Below are positions 46,851 to 61,520 of a stretch of DNA of 64,000 nt, piece after piece. Positions within the stretch are counted from its first letter, which is position 1; the number at the start of each line of letters is the position of its first letter. The translations under genes were made by a program, and so were the position numbers. The notes beneath the pieces were generated by a model that made no database searches, was not told the DNA's origin, and saw nothing but the letters and a program-made list of their open reading frames with translations. The DNA is from Avena insularis (Eukaryota; Streptophyta; Magnoliopsida; Poales; Poaceae): contig JAJUPC010000041.1 in NCBI GenBank assembly GCA_023614405.1, positions 1,116,001 through 1,180,000 of the forward strand, read 5' to 3'.

Positions 46851-47401
46851 GGCTTATGTGTGGGAATGTTTTGATCGAGGAAGAAAGAAGAACTACAACT
46901 ACGAGGAGAAGAAGAAGAGGAGAACAGACGAGGGAGACGAAGCGGAACTGCCACTGCGAGGAGATGAGGATACGAGGGAGAAGAAGCGGAACTTCCACTT
47001 CAAGTTTGGATCAAAATGGGCTTTTTCGGAACTAGCGGGTGAACTAGCCATGCACTGCATGCAAGTTTTGATCAAACAGACTGACATGTGGGACCAGCTA
47101 AAATATTCCGTGAAGTGCTACCGTGCATAGTGCGCTGATAGGTGGGGTTGAAGCACGGAGCAGACGTGCGATTGGAAAAAAGTGTCGAATATGTGCCGTG
47201 AAGAATTCCACGACGAACTTTGCACCAGACGAAATGGCAAACTGGGCTTCAGGGCCTGGGACGAAATCCGTGACAAATTTGCCACGACGAAAACAAGGAA
47301 CATAATGGATAACCGGCATGGAGGGGCTTGGAGCTCGTTACGACGAAACATTCTAGAATGTCAGGAATCCACGACGTCTTTAGGTCACGTCATAAAAAAA
47401 T
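46851..47401. repeat. F-box upstream region and right subterminal repeats of the CACTA
   Basis: The first 250 bp are purine-rich (GAAGAAGAAG, GAGGAGAAG on the plus strand) and form the likely F-box promoter and leader. From about 47,180 short motifs such as CACGACGAA, CCGTGACAAA, TACGACGAAAC and GTCACGTCAT recur, matching the left subterminal motif set. Small frames in this stretch are not conserved domains. Confidence 0.6.
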
Positions 47402-47432
47402 GTCACGGATCGTCTAGAATCTTGTAGTGACA
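47402..47432 (-). repeat. Right CACTA terminal inverted repeat and target duplication (ACA)
   Basis: On the complementary strand 47429-47402 begins CACTACAAGATTCTAGACGA, an intact CACTA terminus. Positions 47430-47432 are ACA, the partner of 9301-9303. From 47433 the satellite continues with CATGCAATGACTCTGG, exactly the bases that should follow the left-hand GGAAAAGAACACA. Confidence 0.93.
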
Positions 47433-48849
47433 CATGCAATGACTCTGGTAGTGGTTTAGGAAAATAACACACATCCAATAACTCTGGTGGACCCATGTGG
47501 TTTAGGAAAGAAACACACATGCAATTACTTAGGTGGATCCATGTGGTTTAGGAAAAGAACACACTTGCAATGACTTTGGTGGATCCATGTGGTTTAGGAA
47601 AGGACATGCAATGACTCTATTGGATCCATGTGGTTTAGTAAAGGAACACATATGCAATGACTCTGGTGGTGGTTTAGGAAAGGAACACACATGCAATGAC
47701 TCTGGTGGATCCATGTGGTTTTGGAAAAGAAGACACATGCAATGACTCTGGTGGATCCATGTGGTTTAGTAAAGGAACACACATGCAATGACTCTAGTGG
47801 TGGTTTAGGAAAACAACACACATGCAATTACTCTGGTGGTGGTTCAAGAAAATAACAAACAAATAATGACTCTAGTGGATCCATGTGGTTTAGGAAAGGA
47901 ACTCACATGCAACGACCCTAGCGGATCCAGGTGGTTTAGGTAAAGGAACACACATGCAATGACTCTGGTGGATCCATGTGGTTTATGAAAGGAACACACA
48001 TGCATGGTGGTGGTTTAGGAAAAGAACACACATGCAATGACTCTGGTAGTGGTTTAGGAAAATAACACACATGCAATGACTCTTGTGGACCCATGTGGTT
48101 TAGGAAAGGAACACACATGCAATGACTCTGGTGGATCCATGTGGTTTAGTAAAAGAACACACTTGCAATGACTCTAGTGGATCCATGTGGTTTAGGAAAG
48201 GAAAACACATGCAATGACTCTAGTGGATCCATGTGGTTTAGGAAAGGAACACACATGCAATGTCTCTGGTGGTGGTTTAGGAAAGTAACACACATGCAAT
48301 GACTCTGGTGGATCCATGTGGTTTTGGAAAAGAAGACACGTGCAATGACTCTAGTGGTTGTTTAGGAAAAGAACACACATGCAATGACTCTGGTGGTGGC
48401 TTAGGGAAATGACACGCATACAATGACTCTGGTGGACCCATGTGGCTTAGGAAAGGAACACACATGCAATGACTCTGGTGGTGGTTTAGGAAAAGAACAC
48501 ACATGGAATGACTCTGGTGGATCAATGTGGTTTAGGAAAGGAACACACATGCAATAACTCTAGTGGTGGTTTAGGTAAGGAGCACACATGCAATGACTCT
48601 AGTGGTACTTTAGGAAAATAACACACATGCAATGACTCTAGTGGATCAATGTGGTTTAGGAAAGTAACACACATGCAATGACTCTAGTGGTGGTTTAGGA
48701 AAAGAACACACATGCAATGACTCGTGCGGTGGTTTAGGAAAGGAACACACATGCAATGACTCTGGTGGATCCATGTGGGTTAGGAAAAGAACACACAGGC
48801 AATGACTCTGGTGGTGGTTTAGGAAAGGAACACACATGCAATGACATTG

Positions 48850-51800
48850 GCGGATCCATATAGTTTAGGAAATTAACACACATGAAATGACTCTGGTGGA
48901 TCCATGTGGTTTAGGAAAAGAAGACACATGCATTGACTTCGGTGGTAGTTAAGGAAACTAACACACATGCAATGACTCTGGTGGATCAATGTGGTTTAGG
49001 AAACGAACACACATGCAATGACTCTAGTGGTGGTTTAGGAAAGGAACACACGTGCAATGACTCTGGTGCTGGTTTAGGAAAGGAACACACATGTAATGAC
49101 TCTGGTGGTGGTTTAGGAAAAGAACACACATGCAATGACTCTGGTGGATCAATGTGGTTTAGCAAAGGAACACACATGCAATGACTCTAGTGGTGGTTTA
49201 GGTAAGGAGCACACATGCAATGACTCTAGTGGTACTTTAGGAAAATAACACACATGCAATGACTCTAGTGGATCAATGTGGTTTAGGAAAGTAACACACA
49301 TGCAATGACCCTAGTGGTGGTTTAGGAAAAGTACACACATGCAATGACTCGTGCGGTGGTTTAGGAAAAGGACACACATGAAATGGCTCTGGTGGTGGTT
49401 TAAGAACAGAACACACATGCAATTACTCTGCTGGAGCAATGTGGCTTAGCAAATGAACTCACATGCAATGACTCTGGTATTTCCATGTGGTATAGGAAAG
49501 TAACACACATGCAATGACTCTAGTGATGGTTTAGGAAAAGAACACACATGCAATGACTCTAGTGGTGGTTTAGGAAAGGAACACACATGCAATGACTCTG
49601 GTGGTGGTTTATGAAAAGAACACACATTCAATGACTCTGATGGATCAATGTGGTTTAGGAAAGGAACATACATGCAATGACTCTGGTGGTGGTTTAGGAA
49701 AATAACACACATGCAATGACTCTAGTGGTGGTTTAGGAAAAGGACACACATGCAATGGCTCTGGTGGTGGTTTAAGAAAATAACACACGTGCAATGACTC
49801 TGGTGGATCAATGTGGTTTAGGAAAGGAACACATACACAATGACTCTGGTGTTTCCATGTGGTATAGGAAAGGAACACACATGCAATGACTCTAGTGATG
49901 GTTTAGGAAAAGAACACACATGCAATGACTCTAGTGGTGGTTTAGGAAAGAAACACAGATGAAATGACTCTGGTGGATCCATGTGGTTTAGGAAAATAAG
50001 ACACATGCAATGACTTTGGTGGTAGTTTACGAAACTAACACACATGCAATGACTCTGGTGGATCAATGTGGTTTAGGAAAGGAACACACATTCAATGACT
50101 CTGGTGGTGGTTTAGGAAAGGAACACACATGCAATGACTCTGGTGGTACTTTAGAAAAAGAACACACATGCAATGACTCTAGTGGTTCAATGTGGTATAG
50201 GAAAGGAACACACATGCAATGACTCTAGTGGTGGTTTAGGAAAAGAAAACACATACAATGACTCTAGTGGTGGTTTAGGAAAAGAAAACACATGCAATGG
50301 CTCTAGTGGTGGTTTTGGAAAGTAACACACATGCAATGACTCTGGTGGATCCATGTGGTTTTGGAAAATAAGACACGTGCAATGACTCTAGTGGTTGTTT
50401 AGGAAAAGTACACACATGCAATGACTCTGGTGGATCCATCTGGTTTAAAATAACGAACACACATGCAATGACGCTGGTGGTGGTTTAGGAAAAGAACACA
50501 CGTGCAATGACTCTGGTGCTGGTTTAGGAAAGGAGCACACATGTAGTGACTCTAGTGGTGGTTAAGGTAAGGATCACACATGCAATGACTCTAGTGGTAC
50601 TTTAGGAAAATAACACACATGCAATAACTCTAGTGGATCAATGTGGTTTAGGAAACGAACACACATGCAATGACTCTAGTGGTGGTTTCAGAAAAGAACA
50701 CACATGCAATGACTCGTGCAGTGGTTTAGGAAAAGGACACACATGCAACGGCTCTGGTGGTGGTTTAAGAACAGAACACACATGCAATTACTCTGGTGGA
50801 TCTATGTGGCTTAGCAAATGAACTCACATGCAATGACTCTGGTGTTTCCATGTGGTATAGGAAAGGAACACACATGCAATGACTCTAGTGATGGTTTAGG
50901 AAAAGAACTCACATGCAATGACTCTAGTGGTTGTTTAGGAAAGGAACACACATGCAATGACATTGGCGGATCCATATAGTTTAGGAAATTAACACACATG
51001 AAATGACTCTGGTGGATCCATGTGGTTTAGGAAAAGAAGACACATGCAATGACTTCGGTGGTAGTTTAGGAAACTAACACACATGCAATGACTCTGGTGG
51101 ATCAATGTGGTTTAGGAAAGGAACACACATGCAATGACTCTAGTGGTGGTTTAGGAAAGGAACACACATGCAATGACTCTGGTGGTACTTTAGGAAATGA
51201 ACACACATGCAATGACTCTAGTGGGTCAATGTGGTATAGGAAAGGAACACACATGCAATGACTCTAGTGGTGGTTTAGGAAAAGAAAACACATGCAATGA
51301 CTCTAGTGGTGGTTTAGGAAAAGAACACACATGCAATGGCTCTAGTGGTGGTTTAGGAAAAGAACACACATGCAATGACTGGTGGATCAATGTGGTTTCG
51401 AAAAGGAAGACACATGCAATGACTCTGGTGTTTCCATGTGGTTTAGGAAAGGAACACACATGCAATGACTCTAGTGATGGTTTAGGAAAAGAAAACACAT
51501 GCAATGACTCTAGTGGTGGTTTAGAAAGAGAAGATACATGCAATGACTCTGGTGGATCCATGTGGTTTTGGAAAGGAACACACATGCAATGACACTGGCG
51601 GATCCATATGGTTTAGGAAAATAACACACATGAAATGACTCTGGTGGATCCATGTGGTTTAGGAAAACAAGACACATGCAATGACTCTGGTGGTGGTTTC
51701 GGAAAAGGACACACATGCAATGACTCGGATGGATCATTGTGGTTTAAGAAAGGTACATACATGCAATGACTCTGGTGATGGTTTAGGAAAAGAACACACG

Positions 51801-54150
51801 TGCAATGACTCTAGTGGTGGTTTAGGAAAAGGACACACATGTAATGGCTCTCGTGGTGGTTTAAGAAAATAACACACATGCAATGACTCTGGTGGATCAA
51901 TGTGGCTTAGCAAATGAAATCACATGCAATGACTCTGGTGTTTCCATGTGGTATAGGAAAGGAACACACATGCAATGACTCTAGTGATGGTTTAGGAAAA
52001 GAACACACATGCAATGACTCTAGTGGTGGTTTAGAAAAAGAAGATACATGCAATGACTCTGGTGGATCCATGTGGTTTTGGAAAGGAACACACATGCAAT
52101 GACACTGGCGTATCCATATGGTTTAGGAAAATAACACACATGAAATGACTCTGGTGGATCCATGTGGTTTAGGAAAATAAGACACATGCAATGACTCTGG
52201 TGGTGGTTTCGGAAAAGGACACACATGCAATGACTCGGATGGATCATTGTGGTTTAAGAAAGGTACATACATGCAATGACTCTGGTGATGGTTTAGGAAA
52301 AGAACACACGTGCAATGACTCTAGTGGTGGTTTAGGAAAAGGAAACACATGTAATGGCTCTCGTGGTGGTTTAAGAAAATAACACACATGCAATGACTCT
52401 AGTGGATCAATGTGGCTTAGCAAATGAAATCACATGCAATGACTCTGGTGTTTCCATGTGGTACAGGAAAGGAACACACATGCAATGACTCTAGTGATGG
52501 TTTAGGAAAAGAACACACATGCAATGACTCTAGTGGTTGTTTAGGAAAGGAACACGCATGCAATGACATTGGCGGATCTGTATAGTTTAGGAAATTAACA
52601 CACATGAAATGACTCTGGTGGATCCATGTGGTTTAGGAAAAGAAGACACATGCAATGACTTTGGTGGCAGTTTAGGAAACTAACACACATGCAATGATTC
52701 TGGTGGATCAATGTGGTTTAGGAAAGGAACGCACATGCAATGACACTAGTGGATCCATGTGGTTTAGGAAAGGAACACACATGCAATGACTCTAGTGGTG
52801 GTTTCGAAAAAGAACACACATGCAATGACTCGTGCGGTGGTTTAGGAAAAGGACACACATGCAATGGCTCTGGTGGTGGTTTAAGAACATAACACACATG
52901 CAATTACTCTGGTGGATCTATGTGGCTTAGCAAATGAACTCACATGCAATGACTCTGGTGTTTCTATGTGGTATAGGAAAGGAACACACATGCAATGACT
53001 CTAGTGATGGTTTTGGAAAAGAACACACATGCAATGACTCTAGTAGTTGTTTAGGAAAGGAACACACATGCAATGACATTGGCGGATCCATCTAGTTTAG
53101 GAAATTAACACACATGAAATGACTCTGGTGGATCCATGTGGTTTAGGAAAAGAAGACACATGCATTGACTTCGGTGGTAGTTAAGGAAACTAACACACAT
53201 GCAATGACTCTGGTGGATCAATGTGGTTTAGGAAAGGAACACACATGCAATGACTCTAGTGGTGGTTTAGGAAAGTAACACACATGCAATGACTCTAGTG
53301 GTGGTTTAGGAAAAGAACACACGTGCAATGACTCTGGTGCTGGTTTAGGAAAGGAACACACATGTAATGACTCTAGTGGTGGTTTAGGAAAAGAACACAC
53401 ATGCAATGACTCTGGTGGATCAATGTGGTTTAGCAAACGAACACACATGCAATGACTCTAGTGGTGGTTTAGGTAAGGAGCACACATGCAATGACTCTAG
53501 TGGTACTTTAGGAAAATAACACGCATGCAATGACTCTAGTGGATCAATGTGGTTTAGGAAAGTAACACACATGCAATGACCCTGGTGGTGGTTTAGGAAA
53601 AGTAAACACATGCAATGACTCGTGCGGTGGTTTAGGAAAAGGACACACATGCAATGGCTCTGGTGGTGGTTTAAGAACAGAACACACATGCAATTACTCT
53701 GCTGGATCAATGTGGCTTAGCAAATGAACTCACATGCAATGACTCTGGTATTTCCAGGTGGTATAGGAAAGGAACACACATGCAATGACTCTAGTGATGG
53801 TTTAGGAAAAGAACACACATGCAATGACTCTAGTGGTGGTTTAGGAAAGGAACACACATGCAATGACTCTGGTGGTGGTTTATGAAAAGAACACACATTC
53901 AATGACTCTGATGGATCAATGTGGTTTAGGAAAGGAACATACATGCAATGACTCTGGTGGTGGTTTAGGAAAATAACACACATGCAATGACTCTACTGGT
54001 GGTTTAGGAAAAGGACACACATGCAATGGCTCTGGTGGTGGTTTAAGAAAATAACACACGTGCAATGACTCTGGTGGATCAATGTGGTTTAGGAAAGGAA
54101 CACATACGCAATGACTCTGGTGGTGGTTTAGGTAAGGAGCACACATAAAA
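48850..54150. repeat. Long-range duplication in right array (offset about 4.23-4.27 kb)
   Basis: The block 48.85-49.9 kb reappears at 53.08-54.15 kb. The marker CATTGACTTCGGTGG is at 48931 and 53163 (offset 4,232), and the TCCATGTGGTATAGG region at 49482 and 53753 (offset 4,271). The offsets differ by 39, one short monomer, so the copies differ by a single-monomer indel. Confidence 0.75.
51431..52450. repeat. 510-bp higher-order repeat, two tandem copies
   Basis: The TTTCCATGTG variant recurs at 51431, 51941 and 52451, exactly 510 bp apart, and markers such as GATGGATCATTGTGG (about 51729 and 52239) keep the same spacing. The second unit contains six 46-bp and six 39-bp monomers (6 x 46 + 6 x 39 = 510). 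A third copy begins at 52451 but soon diverges. Confidence 0.85.
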
Positions 54151-56046
54151 TGACTCTAATGGTACTTTAGGAAAATAACACACATGCAATGACTCTAGTG
54201 GATCAATGTGGTTTAGGAAAGGAACACACATGCAATGACTCTAGTGGTGGTTTAGGAAAAGAACACACATGCAATTACTCACGTGGTGGTTTAGGAAAAG
54301 GACACACATGTAATGGCTCTGGTGGTGGTTTAAGAAAAGAACCCACATGCAATGACTCTGGTGGATCAATGTGGTTTAGTAAATAAACACAGATGCAATG
54401 ACTCTGGTGTTTCCATGTGGTATAGGAAAGGAACACACATGCAATGACTCTAGTGATGGTTTAGGAAAAGAACACACATGCAATGACTCTAGTGGTGGTT
54501 TAGGAAAGGAACACACATGCAATGACTCTGGTGGATCCATGTGGTTTAGGGAAGGAACACACATGGAATGACATTGGCGGATCCATATAGTTTAGGAAAT
54601 TAACACACATGAAATGACTCTGGTGGATCCATGTGGTTTAGGAAAAGAAGACACATGCAATGCCTTTGGTGGGAGTTTAGGAAATTAACACACATGAAAT
54701 GACTCTGGTGGATCCATGTGGTTTAGGAAAAGAAGACACACGCAATGACTTTGGTGGGAGTTTAGGAAACTAACACACATGCAATGACTCTGGTGGATCA
54801 ATGTGGTTTAGGAAAGGAACACACATGCAATGACTCTGATGGTGGTTTAGGAAAGGAACACACATGCAATGACTCTAGTGGTACTTTAGGAAAAGAACAC
54901 ACGTGCAATGACTCTGGTGGTGGTTTAGAAAAGGAACACACATGCAATGACTCTGGTGGATCCATGTGGATTAGGAAAAGAACACACATGCAATGACATT
55001 GGCGGATCCATATAGTTTAGGAAATTAACACACATGAAATGACTCTGGTGGATCCATGTGGTTTAGGAAAAGAAGACACATGCAATGACTTTGGTGGGAG
55101 TTTAGGAAATTAACACACATGAAATGACTCTGGTGGATCCATGTGGTTTAGGAAAAGAAGACACACGCAATGACTTCGGTGGGAGTTTAGGAAACTAACA
55201 CACATGCAATGACTCTGGTGGATCAATGTGGTTTAGGAAAGGAACACACATGCAATGACTCTGATGGTGGTTTAGGAAAGTAACACACATGCAATGACTC
55301 TAGTGGTACTTTAGGAAAAGAACACACGTGCAATGACTCTGGTGGTGGTTTAGGAAAGGAGCACACATGCAGTGACTCTAGTGGATCCATGTAATTTAGG
55401 AAAGGAACACACATGCAATGACTCTTGTGGTGGTTTAGGAAAGGAACACACATGCAATGACTCTTGTGGTGGTTTAGGAAAATAACACACGTGCAATGAC
55501 TCTGGTGCTGGTTTAGGAAAGGAACACAGATGCAATGACTCTAGTGGTGGTTTAGGAAAAGAACACACATGCAATGACTCTGGTGGATCAATGTGGTTTA
55601 GGAAAGTAACACACATGCGATGACTCTAATGGTGGTTTAGGTAAGGAGCACACATAAAATGACTCTAGTGGTACTTTAGGAAAATAACACACATGCAATG
55701 ACTCTAGTGGATCAATGTGGTTTAGGAAAGGAACACACATGCAATGACTCTGGTGGTGGTTTAGGAAAAGAACACACGTGCAATGACTCTGGTGCTGGTT
55801 TAGGAAAGGAACACACATCCAATGACTCTGGTGGTGGTTTAGGAAAAGAACACACATGCAATGACTCTGGCGGATCAATATGGTTTAGGAAAGGAACACA
55901 CATGCAATGACTCTAGTGGTGGTTTAGGTAAGGAGCACACATAAAATGACTCTAGTGGTACTTTAGGAAAATAACACACATGCAATCACTCTAGTGGATC
56001 AATGTGGTTTAGGAAAGGAACACACATGCAATGACTCGCATGGTGG

Positions 56047-59000
56047 TTTAGTAAATGAACACACATGCAATGACTCTGGTGTTTCCATGTGGTATAGGAA
56101 AGGAACTCACATGCAATGACTCTAGTGATGGTTTAGGAAAAGAACACACATGCAATGACTCTAGTGGTGGTTTAGGAAAGGAACACACATGAAATGACTC
56201 TGGTGGATCCATGTGGTTTAGGAAAGGAACACACATGCAATGACATTGTCGGATCCATATAGTTTAGGAAATTAACACACATCAAATGACTCTGGTGGAT
56301 CCATGTGGTTTAGGAAAAGAAGACACACGCAATGACTTCGGTGGGAGTTTAGGAAACTAACACACATGCAATGACTCTGGTGGATCAATGTGATATAGGA
56401 AAGGAACACGCAATGACTCTAGTGGTGGTTTAGGAAAAGAAAACACATGCAATGACTCTAGTGGTGGTTTAGGAAAAGAACACACATGTAATGGCTCTGG
56501 TGGTGGTTTAGGAAAAGAACACACATGCAATGACTGGTGGATCAATGTGTTTTAGGAAAGGAACACACATGCAATTACTCTGGTGTTTCCATGTGGTTTA
56601 GGAAAGGAACACACATGCAATGACTCTAGTGATGGTTTATGAAAAGAACACACATGCAATGACTCTAGTGGTGGTTTAGGAAAGGTACACACATGCGATG
56701 ACTCTGGTGGATCCATATGGTTTTGGAAAGGAACACACATGCAATGACATTGGCGGATCCATATGGTTTAGGAAAATAACACACATGAAATGACTCTAGT
56801 GGATCCATGTGGTTTAGTAAAAGAAGACACATGCAATGACTCTGCTGGTGGTTTAGGAAAAGAACACACATGCAATGACTCTGGTGGATCAATGTGGTTT
56901 AGGAAAGGAAAACACATGCAATGCCTCTGTCGGTGGTTTAGGAAAAGAACACACCTGCAATGACTCTAGTGGTGGTTTAGGAAAAGAACACACATGCAAT
57001 GACCCTCGTGGATCATTGTGGTTTAGGAAAGGAACACACATGCAATGACTCTGGTGGATCCATGTGGTTTAGGAAAGGAACACACATGCAATGACTCTGG
57101 TGGTTCTTTAGGAAAAGAACACACATACAATGACTATGGTGGATCCATGTGCTTTAGGAAAGGAACACACATGCAATGATTCTAGTGGTGGTTTACGAAA
57201 AGAACACACATGGAATGACTCTAGTGGTGGTTCACGAAAAGAACAGACATGGAATGACTCTGGTGGATCAATGTGGTTTAGGAAAGGAACACACATGCAA
57301 TTACTCTAGTGGTGGTTTAGGAAAGAACTCACATGTAATGTCTCTGCTGTATCCATGTGTTTTATGAAATAAACACACATGCAATGACTCTGGTGGATCT
57401 GGTGGTGGTTTAGGAAAGGAACATACATGCAATGACTCTGGTGGATCCATATGGTTTATGAAAGGAACACACATGCCATTACTCTAGTGGTTCCATGTGG
57501 TTTAGGAAAGGAACACACATGCAATGACACTAGTGGATCCATGTGGCTTAGGAAAGGAACACACATGCAATGACTCTAGTGGTGGTTTCGGAAAAGAACA
57601 CACATGCAATGACTCGTGCGGTGGTTTAGGAAAAGGACACACATGCAATGGCTCTGGTGGTGGTTTAAGAACAGAACACACATGCAATTACTCTGGTGGA
57701 TCTATGTGGCTTAGCAAATGAACTCACATGCAATGACTTTGGTGTTTCCATGTGGTATAGGAAAGGAACACACATGCAATGACTCATAGATGGTTTTGGA
57801 AAAGAACACACATGCAATGACTCTAGTAGTTGTTTAGGAAAGGAACACACATGCAATGACATTGGCGGATCCATATAGTTTAGGAAATTAACACACATGA
57901 AATGACTCTGGTGGATCCATGTGGTTTAGGAAAAGAAGACACATGCATTAACTTCGGTGGTAGTTAAGGAAACTAACACACATGCAATGACTCTGGTGGA
58001 TCAATGTGGTTTAGGAAAGGAACACACATGCAATGACTCTAGTGGTGGTTTAGGAAAGGAACACACATGCAATGACTCTGGTGGTACTTTAGGAAATGAA
58101 CACACATGCAATGACTCTAGTGGGTCAATGTGGTATAGGAAAGGAACACACATGCAATGACTCTAGTGGGTCAATGTGGTATAGGAAAGGAACACACATG
58201 CAATGACTATAGTGGTGGTTTAGGAAAAGAAAACACATGCAATGACTCTAGTGGTGGTTTAGGAAAAGAACACACATGCAATGGCTCTGGTGTTGGTTTA
58301 GGAAAAAAAACACATGCAATGACTGGTGGATCAATGTGGTTTCGAAAAGGAAGACTCATGCAATGACTCTGGTGTTTCCATGTGGTTTAGCAAAGGAACA
58401 CACATGCAATGACTCTAGTGATGGTTTAGGAAAAGAACACACATGCAATGAATCTAGTGGTGGTTTAGGAAAAGAAGACACATACAATGACTCTGGTGGA
58501 TCCATGTGGTTTTGGAAAGGAACACACATGCAATGACACTGGCGGATCCATATGGTTTAGGAAAATAACACACATGAAATGACTCTGGTGGATCCATGTG
58601 GTTTAGGAAAAGAAGACACATGCAATGACTCTGGTGGTGGTTTAGGAAAAGAACACACATGTAATGACTCGGATGGATCAATGTGGTTTAAGAAAGGAAC
58701 AAACATGCAATGACTCTGGTGGTGGTTTAGGAAAAGAACACACATGCAATGACTCTAGTGGTGGTTTAGGAAAAGGACACACGTGTAATGGCTCTGGTGG
58801 TGGCTTCAGAAAATAACACACATGCAATGACTCTGTGGATCAATGTGGTTTAGGAAAGGAACACACACGCAATGACTCTGGTGTTTCCATGTGGTATAGG
58901 AAAGGAACACACATGCAATGACTCTAGTGATGGTTTAGGAAAAGAACACACATGCAATGACTCTAGTGGTGGTTGAGGAAAGAAACACACATGCAACGAC

Positions 59001-61520
59001 TTTGGTGGATCCATGTGGTTTAGGAAAGGAACGCACTTGCAATGAAATTGGCGGATCCATATAGTTTAGGAAATTAACACACATGAAATGACTCTGGTGG
59101 ATCCATGTGGTTTAGGAAAAGAAGACACATGCAATGACTTTGGTGGTACTTTAGGAAACTAACACACATGCAATGACTCTGGTGGATCAATGTGGTTTAG
59201 GAAAGGAACACACATGCAATGACTCTGGTGGTGGTTTAGGAAAGGAACACACATGCAATGACTCTGGTGGTACTTTAGGAAAAGAACACACATGCAATGA
59301 CTCTAGTGGTTCAATGTGGTATAGGAAAGGAACACACATGCAATGACTCTAGTGGTGGTTTAGGAAAAGAAAACACATGCAATGACTCTAGTGGTGGTTT
59401 AGGAAAAGAAAACACATGCAATGGCTCAAGTGGTGGTTTTGGAAAGTAACACACATGAAATGACTCTGGTGCATCCATGTGGTTTTGGAAAAGAAGAGAC
59501 GTGCAATACCTCTAGTGGTTGTTTAGGAAAAGTATACACCTGCAATGACTCTGGTGGATCCATCTGGTTTAAAATAACGAACACACATGCAATGACTCTG
59601 GTGGTGGTTTAGGAAAAGAACACAGGTGCAATGACTCTGGTGGTGGTTTAGGAAAGGAGCACACATGCAGTAACTCTGGTGGATCCATGTAATTTAGGAA
59701 AGGAATACACATGCAATGACTCTAGTGGTGGTTTAGGAAAGGAACACACATGCAATTACTCTGGTGGTGGTTTAGGAAAAGAACACACGTGCAATGACTC
59801 TGGCGCTGGTTTAGGAAAGGAACACACATCCAATGACTCTGGTGGATCAATGTGGTTTAGGAACGGAACACACATGCAATGACTCTAGTGGTGGTTTAGG
59901 TAAGGAGCACACATAAAATGACTCTAGTGGTACTTTAGGAAAATAACACACATGCAATGACTCAATGTGGTTTAGGAAAGGAACACACATGCAATGACTC
60001 TAGTGGTGGTTTAGGAAAAGAACACACATGCAATGACTCGCATGGTGGTTTAGCAAAAGGACACACATGCAATGGCTCTGGTGGTGGTTTAAGAAAAGAA
60101 CCCACATGCAATGACTCTGGTGGATGAATGTGGTTTAGTAAATGAACACACATGCAATGACTCTGGTGTTTCCATGTGGTATAGGAAAGGAACTCACATG
60201 CAACGGCTCTAGTGATGGTTTAGGAAAAGAACACACATGCAATGACTCTAGTGGTGGTATAGGAAAGGAACACACATGAAATGACTCTGGTGTATCCATG
60301 TGGTTTAGGAAAGGAACACACATGCAATGACATTGTCGGATCCATATAGTTTAGGAAATTAACACACATCAAATGATTCTGGTGGATCCATGTGGTTTAG
60401 GAAAAGAAGACACACGCAATGACTTCGGTGGGAGTTTAGGAAACTAACACACATGCAATGACTCTGGTGGATCAATGTGGTATAGGAAAGGAACACGCAA
60501 TGACTCTAGTGGTGGTTTAGGAAAAGAAAACACATGTAATGACTCTAGTGGTGGTTTAGGAACAGAACACACATGTAATGGCTCTGGTGGTGGTTTAGGA
60601 AAAGAACACACATGCAATGACTGGTGGATCAATGTGTTTTAGGAAAGGAACACACATGCAATTACTCTGGTGTTTCCATGTGGTTTAGGAAAGGAACACA
60701 CATGCAATGACTCTAGTGATGGTTTATGAAAAGAACACACATGCAATGACTCTAGTGGTGGTTTAGGAAAGGTACACACATGCAATGACTCTGGTGGATC
60801 CATATGGTTTTGGAAAGGAACACACATGCAATGACATTGGCGGATCCATATGGTTTAGGAAAATAACACATATGAAATGACTCTAGTGGATCCATGTGGT
60901 TTAGTAAAATAAGACACATGTAATAACTCTGCTGGTGGTTTAGGAAAAGAACACACATGCAATGACTCTGGTGGATCAATGTGGTTTAGGAAAGGAAAAC
61001 ACATGCAATGACTCTGTTGGTGGTTTAGGAAAAGAACACACATGCAATGACTCTGGTGGTGGTTTAGGAAAAGAAAACACATGCAATGACCCTCGTGGAT
61101 CATTGTGGTTTTGGAAAGGAACACACATGCAATGACTCTGGTGGATCCATGTGGTTTAGGAAAGGAACACACATGCAATGACTCTGGTGGTGGTTTAGGA
61201 AAAGAACACACATACAATGACTATGGTGGAACCATGTGCTTTAGGATCGGAACACACATGCAATGACTCTAGTGGTGGTTTACGAAAAGAACACACATGG
61301 AATGACTCTAGTGGTGGTTCACGAAAAGAACAGACATGCAATGACTCTGGTGGATCAATGTGGTTTAGGAAAGGAACACACATGCAATGACTCTAGTGGT
61401 AGTTTAGGAAAGAACACACATGCAATGTCTCTGCTGGATCCATGTGTTTTATGAAATAAACACACATGCAATGACTCTGGTCGATCCATGTGGTTTAGGA
61501 AAGCAACATACATGCAATGA
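56047..61520. repeat. Long-range duplication in right array (offset 4,087 bp)
   Basis: About 1.4 kb at 56.05-57.45 kb matches 60.13-61.5 kb with a constant offset of 4,087 bp (GTTTAGTAAATGAACAC at 56047 and 60134; TCTCTGCTG at 57341 and 61428). Upstream of 56.0 kb the offset changes to about 3,970-4,010, showing monomer gains or losses at the edge. Confidence 0.8.

Larger units (their letters stand above)
9304..47429. mobile_element. Large CACTA (En/Spm-type) DNA transposon with nested insertions and gene cargo
   Basis: The right end reads CACTACAAGATTCTAGACGA on the complementary strand, the canonical CACTA terminus. The left end matches it over 28 bp with six mismatches (starting CGCTTCAAGAAT, so the first bases have mutated). 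The flanking trinucleotide is ACA on both sides (9301-9303 and 47430-47432), and deleting the element plus one ACA rebuilds a normal satellite monomer. Subterminal sequence at both ends is rich in short GTGACG/CGTGAC motifs, as is usual in CACTA elements. Inside are a broken Ptta/En/Spm transposase-family gene, four later transposon insertions plus small MITE-like elements, and a block of host-like genes. After subtracting the four large insertions (about 21.4 kb) the element would be about 16.8 kb. No TNP2-type transposase was seen, so mobility would depend on another copy. Confidence 0.9.
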
